Origin: Sphingobium sp.
Lineage (GTDB): Bacteria; Pseudomonadota; Alphaproteobacteria; Sphingomonadales; Sphingomonadaceae
Direction: 5' to 3'
Assembly: GCF_003248505.1 (NCBI RefSeq)
Contig: NZ_QFOA01000010.1
Location: 1-64,000, forward strand
Length of the DNA stretch: 64,000 nucleotides
Both the position numbers and the translations under genes were made by a program. Of the stretch, positions 52,293 to 61,848 are shown piece by piece. How positions within the stretch are numbered: the first letter of the stretch is position 1; the number at the start of each line of letters is the position of its first letter. The notes under the pieces are model-generated. The model did no database searches. It saw only the letters and a program-made list of their open reading frames with translations, and was not told the DNA's origin.

Positions 52293-52630
52293 TGCAGGTT
52301 GGAACGATTGCACGGGGCGCGACGCCCGCTTCCCCCGACAGCGGAAAGGCTGCGCTGCAAAAGGTGGCGCAGCAGTTCGAAGCCGTATTCCTGCGCCAGA
52401 TGATCGGCGCGATGCGCTCCGCCAGTCTGGCGGAGGGCATCGGCGATTCGAGCGCGACGCAGCAGTTTCAGGACATGGCCGACGCCCGCACCGCCGACGG
52501 CATGGCGGCCAAGGGCGCGATGGGCATTGCCGAACTGCTGATCCAGCAGTTCGGCAGCCGGGTCGCCGCCGCCCCTGCCCCCGCCTCCACCGCGACGCCG
52601 AACGGCGCGGCCAAGGCTGAGAGCGCATGA
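52292..52630 (+). CDS. flgJ: flagellar rod-binding protein FlgJ, rod domain only
   Basis: A 112-residue rod-cap protein. It consists only of the N-terminal rod-binding domain (KVAQQFEAVFLRQMIGAMRSA) and lacks the C-terminal glucosaminidase domain of enteric FlgJ. The matching peptidoglycan enzyme is probably the transglycosylase at 42.9 kb. ATG 52292 overlaps the flgI stop; GTG 52289 is one codon earlier. It overlaps flgK by four bases. Confidence 0.9.
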   Translation: MQVGTIARGATPASPDSGKAALQKVAQQFEAVFLRQMIGAMRSASLAEGIGDSSATQQFQDMADARTADGMAAKGAMGIAELLIQQFGSRVAAAPAPASTATPNGAAKAESA

Positions 52631-53961
52631 GCGATCTCTTCATCATCGGTGCGTCGGGGACCAAGGCCTATCGTTCGGCCATGGCCGCGATTTCGGAGAA
52701 TATCTCCAACGCAAGTACGCCAGGCTTTGCCCGCCGGTCGGTGACGACGGCGGAATCGGGCGCGTCGACCGCGACGATGGCGACCTATGTGACCAACGCC
52801 AATTTCGGCGGCACCCAGGTCAAGAGCGTCGACCGCGCGACCGACCCCTATCTCGATTCCACCGTCCGATCGACCGGAATGGCGCTGGGCAGCGCGTCGG
52901 CGCGACTGCGCTGGCTGAGCGACGCCGAAACCGCGCTCAACGACACCGGCACCGGCATCGGCAAGCTGATGGCGGGCATGTACCAGAATATGGAAAAGCT
53001 GGCCGCGAGCCCCAGCGACAAATCGCTGCGGGTCACCACCATCGACAGTATCGGCCGCGTGACGCAGGCGTTCAACCAAACGGCAGCGGATCTCAAGACG
53101 GTGTCCGCCGGGATCGCGACCGAAGCGCGCAGTTCGGTCGAAAGCGTCAACGCCTCGCTGTCCGCGCTGGCGGACATCAACAACAGCCTGCTGCGGGCGC
53201 AGCCGGGCACGTCGGCCTACGCTCAACTGCTGGACAGCCGCGATTCCGCGCTCGCCGACATCACCGAAAATCTGAACGTCACGATCGGTTTCGGCGCGCA
53301 CGACAGCGCCGAGATCAGCTATGGCGGGCAGACGCTGGTGAGCGGCAACAAGGCGGCCGGCGTATCTGTATCGGCCAATGCCGACGGAACGCTGGCATTC
53401 AGCCTGTCCGACGGCACCGCGCTCAGCGCGCCGGGCAGCGGCAAGCTGGGCGGCTACGCCTCGGCAGCGTCGACGGTCGCGAACCGGCGCAACGATCTCG
53501 ATACGCTGGCGGCGCAGTTCGTGAGCGACCTCAACGGTTGGCACGGGCAGGGCAGGACCGATGCCGGTGCGGGGGGCGGCGCTCTTGTGTCTGGCACCGA
53601 TGCCGCGACGCTCGCGACCCTCATCACCGATCCCGCAGACCTTGCGACCCGATCGGCGGACGGGCGGCTCAACGGCAACCTGCTCAACGTCACGTCCGTG
53701 CTGCGCGGCAACGGCAGCGTCGAACAAGGCTGGACCGGTATCATTACCGCACACGCCAACCTGCTGGCATCGACCAAGGCGGAAAGCGACACCGCGACCA
53801 GCCGGAACGACCAGGCCGTCGCCGCCCGAGAAGCGGTAAGCGGCGTCGACCTCGACATGGAAGCGGCCGATCTGCTGCGGATCCAGCAAGCCTATTCGGC
53901 AAGCGCCAAGATCATCCAGGTAGCCAAGGATGTCGTCGATTCGATCCTGCGGATCAGCTGA
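52627..53961 (+). CDS. flgK: hook-filament junction protein FlgK (HAP1)
   Basis: A 444-residue exported protein. The rod/hook-family motif ISENISNASTPGFARRSV lies near residue 22 and the C-terminal motif VDLDMEAADLLRIQQAYSAS near the end (in parts). Conserved ADINNSLLRAQPGTSAYAQLLD with RDSALADI fits FlgK. It overlaps flgJ by four bases and precedes flgL by 17. Confidence 0.94.
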   Translation: MSDLFIIGASGTKAYRSAMAAISENISNASTPGFARRSVTTAESGASTATMATYVTNANFGGTQVKSVDRATDPYLDSTVRSTGMALGSASARLRWLSDAETALNDTGTGIGKLMAGMYQNMEKLAASPSDKSLRVTTIDSIGRVTQAFNQTAADLKTVSAGIATEARSSVESVNASLSALADINNSLLRAQPGTSAYAQLLDSRDSALADITENLNVTIGFGAHDSAEISYGGQTLVSGNKAAGVSVSANADGTLAFSLSDGTALSAPGSGKLGGYASAASTVANRRNDLDTLAAQFVSDLNGWHGQGRTDAGAGGGALVSGTDAATLATLITDPADLATRSADGRLNGNLLNVTSVLRGNGSVEQGWTGIITAHANLLASTKAESDTATSRNDQAVAAREAVSGVDLDMEAADLLRIQQAYSASAKIIQVAKDVVDSILRIS

Positions 53962-53978
53962 CAAGGGAAGGACCCACC

Positions 53979-54824
53979 ATGGTAGGCATCACCAGCAAGA
54001 TCATGATCGCCGAAATGCGCCGTCAGCAAAAGCTGTCGCAAAGCATCGTCGACGGGCAGACCGCGATTTCCAGCGGCGTCACGCTGACAAAGCCGTCGCA
54101 GGACGTGCTGTCGTGGGTGCAGTTGTCGGAAGTCGGCCGGTCGCAGGCGCAGCAGGCCGCATGGCAGGACAATGTCAAATATGGCACCACCCGCGCCAGC
54201 AACGCCGAATCCAACCTGAGCGAAATCAACAATCTGCTGGTGCAGGCGCAGGAATTGGTGACGAGCACCCGCAACGGTTCGCTGAACGACACCAGCCGCG
54301 CCGCCTTCGTCGAGAAAATGTCGACGTTGCGCACCGCCGTCAACGAACTGCTCAATCAGAAGGACTATCAGGGCACGCCCGTGTTCGACGACGGGCAAAG
54401 CGTCCTCGTGCCGGTGAGCCGGGGGCTCAACCTCGCGGTGACGGGGACGAAGCAGGAAGTCTCCGAAGGGATCGACGTCGACGGCACGCCGATGTCGATC
54501 GACGCGATTTTCCAGCAGAGCATCGCCGCGATCCAGTCCGGCACCGATGCCGACGTCGCCGCCTCGCTCAAAGGTGTGCAGGCGGCGCAAAGCCATATCA
54601 CGGTCGAACAGGCCAAGCAGGGCGTGCGGGCCGACCGGCTGGAAACGGTTGGCAACCGCCTGACCGATGTCGACATCAACCTCAAGGAACGGCAGGGCGA
54701 CCTGGAATCGACCGACCTTCAGGAAGTGATTTCGCGGGTCCAGTCGCAGCTGCTCCAGCTGGAAGCGGCGCAGTCCGCCTTCGCACGGATCAACAAGCAG
54801 ACCTTGTTCGACCTCATCAGCTGA
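53979..54824 (+). CDS. flgL: hook-filament junction protein FlgL (HAP3)
   Basis: A 281-residue flagellin-like exported protein. The N-terminal SKIMIAEMRRQQKLSQSI and the C-terminal SRVQSQLLQLEAAQSAFARI resemble the D0 and D1 helices of flagellins. AAGGGAAGG precedes ATG 53979; the frame opens earlier inside flgK, which is not coding. Last gene of the flg run; motA follows after 122 bases with its own promoter. Confidence 0.92.
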   Translation: MVGITSKIMIAEMRRQQKLSQSIVDGQTAISSGVTLTKPSQDVLSWVQLSEVGRSQAQQAAWQDNVKYGTTRASNAESNLSEINNLLVQAQELVTSTRNGSLNDTSRAAFVEKMSTLRTAVNELLNQKDYQGTPVFDDGQSVLVPVSRGLNLAVTGTKQEVSEGIDVDGTPMSIDAIFQQSIAAIQSGTDADVAASLKGVQAAQSHITVEQAKQGVRADRLETVGNRLTDVDINLKERQGDLESTDLQEVISRVQSQLLQLEAAQSAFARINKQTLFDLIS

Positions 54825-54846
54825 CGGCGAAAAGAATCGCCGGACC

Positions 54847-54873
54847 TAAACCGGACGCTAACCAGTCCGTATT
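54847..54873 (+). promoter_or_regulatory. probable sigma-28 (FliA) promoter for motAB
   Basis: TAAACCGG (54847-54854), an 11-base spacer, and TCCGTATT (54866-54873). It matches the fliC type in TAAA and CCGT. It lies in the flgL-motA gap. Confidence 0.6.
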
Positions 54874-54946
54874 AACCATCTGACGGGCATCGTTGCGATG
54901 CGGTTCGGATCAGGCCTTTCAAGGGCCGGCAAACTCGGGGAATTTC

Positions 54947-55810
54947 ATGTTCGCAATCATCGGCCTTGTCGTCCTGCTGGGCATGGTGTTCGGCGGATTC
55001 ATCTTCACCGGCGGCGATATCGGCCCGGTGCTCCATGCCCTGCCCCACGAAATGATCATCATCGGCGGCGCGGCCGTCGGCGCGCTCATCATCGGCAATT
55101 CGGGATCGGACCTGAAGGCGCTGGGTGGCGGCCTGGCCAAGGTGTTCAAGGGGCCGCAGTATAAGAAACAGGATTTCCTCGACTGCATCTTCCTTGTCAG
55201 CAAGCTCATGAAGACGCTGCGGGTCGAAGGTCCGGTGGCGCTGGAACCGCATATCGAGGACCCGGGCACGTCCCCCATCTTCGGCGAATATCCCAAGCTG
55301 ATGAAGGACAAGACGCTGATCCACCTTATCAGCGACACGCTGCGCCTCGTCGTCGTATCGTCGGGCACGCTCGATCCGCACGCGGTGGAAGAGGTGATGG
55401 ACAACAGCCTCAAGACCCACCATCACGAAGCGCTCAAGCCCGCCGACAATCTGCAGGGGCTGGCCGACGCCCTCCCCGCGCTGGGCATCGTCGCCGCGGT
55501 GCTGGGCGTGGTCAAGACCATGGGCTCCATCGACCAGCCGCCCTCGGTGCTGGGCGCAATGATCGGATCGGCGCTGGTCGGCACGTTTCTGGGCGTGCTG
55601 CTCGCCTACGGCATGGTCAATCCCTTCGCCAATCGCTGCCGCGCGGTGATCGAGCAGGACGGGGCGATCTATCATGTGGTGAAGCAGATCATCATCGCCT
55701 CGCTCCACGGCCATCCGCAGCCGTTGGTGATCGAGGCCGCGCGCTCCAGCCTGATCCACGCCAACCAGCCCGGCTTTGCCGAGGTGTTCGACGGCATGCG
55801 GAACAAATAA
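54947..55810 (+). CDS. motA: flagellar stator protein MotA
   Basis: A 287-residue inner-membrane stator protein, full family length. Four membrane segments are at about 3-20, 30-50, 170-190 and 200-225. The cytosolic loop holds the charged torque region, and PALGIVAAVLGVVKTMGS followed by GSALVGTFLGVLLAYG is diagnostic (in parts). GGGGAA precedes ATG 54947; the in-frame ATG 54893 is upstream of any useful ribosome site. motB starts 3 bases after it. Confidence 0.96.
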   Translation: MFAIIGLVVLLGMVFGGFIFTGGDIGPVLHALPHEMIIIGGAAVGALIIGNSGSDLKALGGGLAKVFKGPQYKKQDFLDCIFLVSKLMKTLRVEGPVALEPHIEDPGTSPIFGEYPKLMKDKTLIHLISDTLRLVVVSSGTLDPHAVEEVMDNSLKTHHHEALKPADNLQGLADALPALGIVAAVLGVVKTMGSIDQPPSVLGAMIGSALVGTFLGVLLAYGMVNPFANRCRAVIEQDGAIYHVVKQIIIASLHGHPQPLVIEAARSSLIHANQPGFAEVFDGMRNK

Positions 55811-55813
55811 GCC

Positions 55814-56872
55814 ATGGCCGAGAAAAAACGTGGCGCGAACGAGCCCGAACCACGGCCGATCATCGTCAAGAAGATCATCGTCGAAGGCCATGGCGGCCAT
55901 CATGGCGGCGCATGGAAGGTCGCCTATGCCGATTTCGTAACGGCGATGATGGCATTCTTCCTGCTGATGTGGTTGCTGGGCGCGACGACCGAAAAGCAGC
56001 GCAAGGGCCTGGCCGACTATTTCACGCCCACGCTGGTGGAGTTGAAGATGGCGTCGGCAGGCTCCACCGGGCTGCTGGGCGGCGACAGCATGATGAGCAA
56101 GGAGAATTACCCCACGACCGGCGGTCAGGGGACGCTCGCCATCACCATCCCGCGCGACGCCACCGGCACGAAGGACGAAGGCGGCAAGGCCATGCGCGCT
56201 GCCGACCGGCAGAAATTCGAAGCGATCAAGAAGAGTCTGGAAGATCGCATGACGCGCAAGGGCTTGGCCAAGCTGCGCAAAAATGTGCGCTTCACCGAAA
56301 CGCGCGAAGGGCTGCGTATCGACCTGATCGACGAAGCGGACTTTGCGATGTTCCAGTCGGGCACGGCGACGCTCGTGCCGCAGGCGCGCGCGCTGATCGG
56401 CGAGGTGTCGCAGGCGCTTGGCACGATGCCCAATCCGCTGATCGTGCGGGGTCATACCGATGGCCTGCCCTATGCGGCGGGGCGGACGATGAACAACTGG
56501 ATGCTGTCGTCCGCACGCGCCGAAACGACGCGGCAGGCGCTGAGCCAGAGCGGCATTCCCGGCGACCGTTTCGCCCGGATCGAAGGAGTTGCCGACCGCG
56601 AGCCCTTTATCAAGGGCGATGCCTACGACCCGCGCAATCGGCGCATGTCGATCATTCTGGGATGGACGCGCGGCGGCGGGGCGGACGATGGCGGAGACGG
56701 CGAAACCGATGCCGAAACCCGGGCCGCCATCGCCAAGCGCGACGACCCCACGCGCATCGCGAAGGAACAGGCGCAGCGGCTGGACATGGGCGGCACCGGC
56801 CTCCCCGACGGCGCGCATCTGGTCAACCCGTCTGCATCCAGCCAGGAAGGAAAGGTCGGCGGCAAGCATTGA
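55814..56872 (+). CDS. motB: flagellar stator protein MotB
   Basis: A 352-residue stator protein. The membrane segment contains YADFVTAMMAFFLLMWLL, whose Asp carries protons. The C-terminal OmpA-like domain has VRGHTDGLPYAAGRTMNNWMLSSARAETTRQAL (in parts), keeping the GHTD and NWxLSxxRA peptidoglycan-binding residues. It follows motA by three bases. A stem (56876-56907 region) after the stop may end the transcript, without a T tract. Confidence 0.96.
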   Translation: MAEKKRGANEPEPRPIIVKKIIVEGHGGHHGGAWKVAYADFVTAMMAFFLLMWLLGATTEKQRKGLADYFTPTLVELKMASAGSTGLLGGDSMMSKENYPTTGGQGTLAITIPRDATGTKDEGGKAMRAADRQKFEAIKKSLEDRMTRKGLAKLRKNVRFTETREGLRIDLIDEADFAMFQSGTATLVPQARALIGEVSQALGTMPNPLIVRGHTDGLPYAAGRTMNNWMLSSARAETTRQALSQSGIPGDRFARIEGVADREPFIKGDAYDPRNRRMSIILGWTRGGGADDGGDGETDAETRAAIAKRDDPTRIAKEQAQRLDMGGTGLPDGAHLVNPSASSQEGKVGGKH

Positions 56873-56988
56873 CGCCGACCCGAAAGGACGCTGCACCGTC
56901 CGGGTTCACCCCCGCCTGCATTTATGCCACCTAGGATCGAAACGCCCGGCGACGGGCGAATGGTCACAGTGAGGATCGGCATTTTTCC

Positions 56989-58296
56989 ATGACAGCATCT
57001 CCCGCCCCGGCGTCCGCCCCTACCGCGCGCGAACGCGCCAGGGCGATCGTCGGCGGTTCGACGGGCAATCTGGTCGAATGGTACGACTGGTATGCCTATG
57101 CCGCCTTCACCCTCTATTTTGCGCCCCACTTCTTTCCCTCGGACAATCCCACGGCGCAGTTGCTGGGCGCGGCGGCGGTGTTTGCGGTCGGCTTTTTCAT
57201 GCGCCCGCTGGGTGCGTGGATCATGGGCGTCTATGCCGACCGCAAGGGGCGCAAGAGCGGCCTTGCCCTGTCGGTCACGCTCATGTGTGCAGGATCGCTG
57301 CTGATCGCCATTGCGCCGACCTATGAGAGCGCAGGCCTGTTAGCGCCCGCCCTGCTGGTGCTCGCGCGGCTGATGCAGGGTCTGTCGGTCGGCGGCGAAT
57401 ATGGCGCGAGCGCCACCTATCTGTCGGAAATGGCCGGCAAGGGACGGCGCGGTTTCTTTTCCTCGTTCCAATATGTCACGCTGATCGGTGGGCAGTTGCT
57501 GGCGATCGGCGTCCTGCTGACGCTTCAGGCCGTTTTGAGCGAGGCGGCGCTCGACGCCTGGGGATGGCGCATTCCCTTCGCGATCGGCGCGGGGCTGGCG
57601 GTCGTGGTGTTCTGGATCCGGCGCGGCCTTGCCGAAACGCAGAGCTTCCATAACGCCAGTAGCGCGCAGGGCGCGCCGAAATCGGGTCTGACGGCGCTGT
57701 TCCGGCATCACCCGCGCGAAGCCGTCACGGTCATGCTCATGACGGCGGGCGGCACGCTCGCCTTCTACGCCTACTCGATCTACATGCAGAAATTCCTCGT
57801 CAACACGAGTGGGTTCGACCGCGAGACAGCGTCGCGGATCAACGGCGGCACCCTGTTCCTTTTCATGCTGCTGCAACCTGTGGCGGGCGCGCTGAGCGAC
57901 CGGGTCGGGCGAAAGCCGCTGCTGATCGGATTCGGCGTGGCGGGCGCTCTGCTCACCTATCCTCTGTTCGCCACGCTGGAAACGACACGCGACCCGCTGA
58001 CCGCGTTTCTGCTGGTGCTGGGCGGCCTTGTCATCGTGACCGGCTACACGTCGATCAACGCGGTGGTGAAGGCGGAACTGTTCCCCGCCCATATCCGCGC
58101 ACTCGGCGTAGCGCTGCCCTATGCGCTGGCGAACACGATCTTCGGCGGGACCGCCGAATATGTGGCGCTCAGCTTCAAGGACGCGGGTTGGGAACGCGGC
58201 TTCTATTGGTATGTGAGCGGAATGATCGCAATCTCGCTGGTCGTTTACCTGCGGATGCGCGACACCCGCGACACGACCGCCATCGTCGAGGATTGA
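56989..58296 (+). CDS. MFS transporter, metabolite:H+ symporter (MHS) type, KgtP-like
   Basis: A 435-residue inner-membrane protein with about 12 membrane segments. EWYDWY at 30-35, the MFS motif GVYADRKGRKSG at 80-91, and SVGGEYGASATYLSEMA in TM4-TM5 place it with KgtP/ProP-type proton symporters. The likely substrate is an organic acid such as 2-oxoglutarate, but this is inference. It is a separate gene from motAB, 116 bases downstream. A second transporter of the same class is at 666-1925. Confidence 0.88.
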   Translation: MTASPAPASAPTARERARAIVGGSTGNLVEWYDWYAYAAFTLYFAPHFFPSDNPTAQLLGAAAVFAVGFFMRPLGAWIMGVYADRKGRKSGLALSVTLMCAGSLLIAIAPTYESAGLLAPALLVLARLMQGLSVGGEYGASATYLSEMAGKGRRGFFSSFQYVTLIGGQLLAIGVLLTLQAVLSEAALDAWGWRIPFAIGAGLAVVVFWIRRGLAETQSFHNASSAQGAPKSGLTALFRHHPREAVTVMLMTAGGTLAFYAYSIYMQKFLVNTSGFDRETASRINGGTLFLFMLLQPVAGALSDRVGRKPLLIGFGVAGALLTYPLFATLETTRDPLTAFLLVLGGLVIVTGYTSINAVVKAELFPAHIRALGVALPYALANTIFGGTAEYVALSFKDAGWERGFYWYVSGMIAISLVVYLRMRDTRDTTAIVED

Positions 58297-58392
58297 GCGC
58301 GGGAGAGCAACGCCCGCAGGGCCCGGTGGGTGAGGCCATACCCTACGACGGCAGCAAAGCCCTAATTCAAAACCTGGCAAATCGATGGATAT

Positions 58393-58482
<90 letters not shown>

Positions 58483-58615
58483 GCAGAAGGTCCGGTCGCC
58501 GCGCAGCGGCTCGGTCCCGGTCGAGCGGCGGCCATTAGCGGATGAAATGAGGATTGCCAAGCGGGGTAGCGGGTATTTTTCTTGTGTCCGCGCGTAACAC
58601 TCCTAAATTGGGGTT

Positions 58616-59005
58616 ATGAAACACACGACTACGTTGCCGGGCGCTGCCCATATCTTCGGTGCCGGCATGATCGCTCCTCCGATCGTCCACGCCCGCTTCA
58701 GCATCGGCGATGTCGTCAAGCATAGGATGTTCGGCTTTCGCGGCGTGGTATTCGATATCGATCCCGTCTTCGCCAACAGCGAGGAATGGTACGAAGCCAT
58801 CCCCGAAGGTGCCCGGCCCGACAAGCAGCAGCCATTCTATCATCTGCTCGCCGAAAACGGCGAATCGAGCTATGTCGCCTATGTCAGCCAGCAGAACCTG
58901 ATGGCGGACGACAGCGACGAGCCGGTCGAGCATCCTGCGATCATCGACATGTTCGGACCTTATGCCGATGGAAAATATCGTCTCCGGCGGCTGCACAGCC
59001 ATTAA
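58616..59005 (+). CDS. hspQ: heat-shock protein HspQ / hemimethylated-DNA-binding family
   Basis: A 129-residue protein with the YccV-type fold: FSIGDVVKHRMFGFRGVVFDIDP, then PFYHLLAENGE and YVAYVSQQNL (in parts). In E. coli HspQ promotes degradation of faulty proteins by Lon and binds hemimethylated origin DNA. The first 17 residues may not be real; ATG 58667 (MIAPPIVHARF) would give 112 residues, closer to the usual size. It overlaps the next gene by about 40 bases. Confidence 0.88.
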   Translation: MKHTTTLPGAAHIFGAGMIAPPIVHARFSIGDVVKHRMFGFRGVVFDIDPVFANSEEWYEAIPEGARPDKQQPFYHLLAENGESSYVAYVSQQNLMADDSDEPVEHPAIIDMFGPYADGKYRLRRLHSH

Positions 59006-59732
59006 GACGCGTCGAATCTGGCAGAGCGCCCGGCTGGGCGCGGCGTTGTCGCTTGCCGCGCCCATCGTCACCCTTGCGCAGCCCCCCGCAACGCCCAACG
59101 CCGATCCGAGCTTCCCCTTTTCGCGGGAGATCGAAGCGTTTGCGAAGACGAACGGGGCCGGGCCGGTTACACGCGATGCCGTGCTGTTCCTGGGAAGCTC
59201 CAGTATCCGTCTTTGGGATGTGGCGCACAGTTTCGAGGATCGCGGCACCGTCAATCGCGGGTTCGGCGGCGCTACCACCGCGCATGTGCTGCACTATTAC
59301 AAGCGGCTTCTGCCCGCCTCGCCGCCCCGCGCGATCGTCGTCTATGTGGGGGAGAATGATCTGGCGGCGGGCACGACGCCCGAAGCGGTGACGGGCGATG
59401 TCCTGACCTTGCTCAAGCGGTTGCGGCGCGACTATCCGCGCGTGCCTATCGCCTATCTATCGCTCAAGCCCAGCCCGATGCGCTGGACGCTGCGACCGCG
59501 CATGACGGCGGTCAATGCTGCCGTCGCGGCGCAGGGGCCGACGGTCAGGTTCGATTATCTCGACTTGGGGAAAACGTTGCTGGCGGCGGACGGGCTGCCC
59601 GATGCTTCGCTGTTCCGCCAGGACGGATTGCATATGAATGCGCGGGGGTATGAGCGGTGGACGGCGCAGGTCGATGCGTGGCTGGATGCGCTTCCAAATC
59701 CCGCCCGCGCCATCGCGGCAAACAGCCGGTGA
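58968..59732 (+). CDS. SGNH/GDSL-type hydrolase, exported
   Basis: A 254-residue esterase-like protein. The catalytic blocks are intact: FLGSSSIRLW holds the nucleophile Ser in a GSS version of GDS, VYVGENDLAAG holds the oxyanion-hole Asn, and DGLHMNARGY holds the Asp-His pair. A hydrophobic stretch (ARLGAALSLAAPIVTLAQ) looks like a signal peptide, although the N-terminus before it is long; ATG 58962 or a later start is possible. It overlaps hspQ by 38 bases. Substrate unknown: lipid, glycan or acetyl ester. Confidence 0.82.
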   Translation: MENIVSGGCTAIKTRRIWQSARLGAALSLAAPIVTLAQPPATPNADPSFPFSREIEAFAKTNGAGPVTRDAVLFLGSSSIRLWDVAHSFEDRGTVNRGFGGATTAHVLHYYKRLLPASPPRAIVVYVGENDLAAGTTPEAVTGDVLTLLKRLRRDYPRVPIAYLSLKPSPMRWTLRPRMTAVNAAVAAQGPTVRFDYLDLGKTLLAADGLPDASLFRQDGLHMNARGYERWTAQVDAWLDALPNPARAIAANSR

Positions 59733-59811
59733 CAGTTTGCGATTGATCCACGGCCAAGCAACATTATTACAGGCCGCTTGAAGAAAGCGCGCAAGGGCGA
59801 GGGGATTCGAC

Positions 59812-61779
59812 GTGACGACTGACAAGGCCGCAGGCCCGCCGATGGCCGAACTGACGCTGAGGGGCGTGATATTGGGCGGGCTCATCACGCTCGTCTTCAC
59901 GGCTGCCAACGTCTATCTCGGGCTCAAGATCGGCCTGACCTTTGCGACGTCGATCCCTGCCGCCGTCATCTCCATGGCGGTGCTGCGGCTGTTCTCGACC
60001 GGCACGATCCTGGAAAACAACATCGTCCAGACGATCGCATCGGCGGCGGGCACGCTGTCTGCGATCATCTTCGTCCTGCCCGGCCTCGTCATCATCGGCT
60101 GGTGGCAGGGCTTTCCCTATTGGCTGTCGGCCTTCACCATCGCGTTGGGTGGCATATTGGGCGTCATGTATTCGGTGCCGCTGCGCCGCGCGCTCGTCAC
60201 CGGATCGGACCTCCCCTACCCCGAAGGGGTCGCTGCCGCCGAAGTGCTGAAGGTGGGCGCCGGATCTCGCGAAGGGCTGGAGGAAAACAAGCGCGGGCTG
60301 GCCGCCATCGTCGCCAGTGCGGCGTCCGCCGCCACCTTCTCCATCGTCGCCAAGACCAGGCTGATCGCGGAGGAAGCCGCGACTTTCTTCAAGTTCGGCG
60401 CAGGCGCGACATCTGTATCCACCAGCTTTTCGATGGCGCTGATCGGTGTCGGCCATTTGGTCGGCCTGTCGGTGGGTGTCGCGATGTTTATCGGCTTGCT
60501 GATCAGCTGGGCCGGCCTCGTCCCCTATCTGACCGCCCCGCTACCCGCCGGTGCGGACCTGACCGAGATCGTCGGCACGACCTTCCGCATGAAGGCGCGG
60601 TTTATCGGCGCGGGCACGATCGGCATCGCGGCGATCTGGACCCTGCTCAAGATCCTCGGCCCCATCGTCAGCGGCATCCGGTCCGCGCTGGTCGCCAACG
60701 CGACGCGCAAGGCGGGGAACGCTGCAACCCTCGACATCACCGAACGCGACCTGCCCATCGGCATCGTCGGCGGCACGATCCTGCTGACTCTTGTTCCCAT
60801 CGGCGTACTGCTGTGGGTCTTTGCGCAGGGCGGCCCCATTGCCGCCAACCCGGTCCCGGTCATCGGCCTCACTCTGGCCTATGTGCTGGTCGCGGGCATC
60901 GTGATTGCGTCCGTCTGCGGCTATATGGCGGGTCTGATCGGTGCGTCGAACAGCCCGATTTCGGGCGTCGGCATCCTGGCGGTGCTGGGCGCGTCGCTGA
61001 TGCTGGCGGCGCTCTACGGGTCGGGCGGCGACCCCAAGCAGACGCAGGCGCTGATCGCCTATGCCCTCTTTACCACCGCCATCGTCTTCGGCATCGCCAC
61101 CATCTCGAACGACAATCTCCAGGATCTTAAGACCGGCCAGCTCGTCGGCGCGACGCCGTGGAAGCAGCAGATCGCATTGGTACTGGGCGTGCTGTTCGGA
61201 TCGCTGGTCATACCGCCGATACTAGACCTGCTCAACAGTGCCTTCGGTTTTGCAGGGGCGAGCGGTGCGGGGGCCAATGCCCTGCCCGCCCCGCAAGCCG
61301 CGCTGATATCCGCGCTTGCCAAGGGCGTGCTGGGCGGCGACCTCGACTGGGGCCTCATCGGCATCGGCGCGGGCATCGGCGCTGTGGTCATCGCCATCGA
61401 CGAGATGCTGGGCCGGGCGGGCAAGCTGCGCCTGCCGCCGCTCGCCGTCGGCATGGGCATCTACCTGCCGATGGCGCTCACCCTGCTCATCCCGGTGGGC
61501 GCGCTGATCGGCCATCTCTACAATCGCTGGGCGCTGCGCCAGTCCAACCCCGAGTTCGCAGAGCGGATGGGCGTTCTGATGGCGACCGGCTTCATCGTGG
61601 GCGAAAGCCTTTTCGGCGTCGCCTTTGCCGGCATCGTCGCAGGGACGGATAGCGATGCGCCGCTGGCGCTGGTGGGCGAAAGTCACTGGGCCGTGCCGCT
61701 CGCCATCCTGATCTTCGGCGGAGTGATCGCGGCGCTTTATGCGCGGCTGCGCCACTGGGCTGCATCGCCCCTGTCCTAA
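59812..61779 (+). CDS. OPT-family oligopeptide or metal-chelate transporter
   Basis: A 655-residue inner-membrane protein with about 14-16 membrane segments. Family features are LGGLITLVFTAANVYLGLKIGLTFATSIPAAVIS near the start, GSDLPYPEGVAAAEVL, and GYMAGLIGASNSPISGVGIL in the middle (in parts). OPT proteins take up short peptides or metal chelates. GTG 59812 follows GAGGGG; no ATG starts nearby. The substrate cannot be told from the sequence or neighbours. Confidence 0.9.
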   Translation: MTTDKAAGPPMAELTLRGVILGGLITLVFTAANVYLGLKIGLTFATSIPAAVISMAVLRLFSTGTILENNIVQTIASAAGTLSAIIFVLPGLVIIGWWQGFPYWLSAFTIALGGILGVMYSVPLRRALVTGSDLPYPEGVAAAEVLKVGAGSREGLEENKRGLAAIVASAASAATFSIVAKTRLIAEEAATFFKFGAGATSVSTSFSMALIGVGHLVGLSVGVAMFIGLLISWAGLVPYLTAPLPAGADLTEIVGTTFRMKARFIGAGTIGIAAIWTLLKILGPIVSGIRSALVANATRKAGNAATLDITERDLPIGIVGGTILLTLVPIGVLLWVFAQGGPIAANPVPVIGLTLAYVLVAGIVIASVCGYMAGLIGASNSPISGVGILAVLGASLMLAALYGSGGDPKQTQALIAYALFTTAIVFGIATISNDNLQDLKTGQLVGATPWKQQIALVLGVLFGSLVIPPILDLLNSAFGFAGASGAGANALPAPQAALISALAKGVLGGDLDWGLIGIGAGIGAVVIAIDEMLGRAGKLRLPPLAVGMGIYLPMALTLLIPVGALIGHLYNRWALRQSNPEFAERMGVLMATGFIVGESLFGVAFAGIVAGTDSDAPLALVGESHWAVPLAILIFGGVIAALYARLRHWAASPLS

Positions 61780-61812
61780 AGGGAAGAGGCCAACGCTGCC
61801 GATCTGTGCGTT

Positions 61813-61834
61813 TCTGGCGTCTCATTCCGCCAGA
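61813..61834. other. hairpin in the leader of the DUF3606 gene
   Basis: TCTGGCG (61813-61819) pairs with CGCCAGA (61828-61834) around an 8-base loop, ending 14 bases before the ATG at 61849. It has no T tract. It could be a small mRNA stability or translation-control hairpin. Confidence 0.35.
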
Positions 61835-61848
61835 GACAGGGACCTGAC

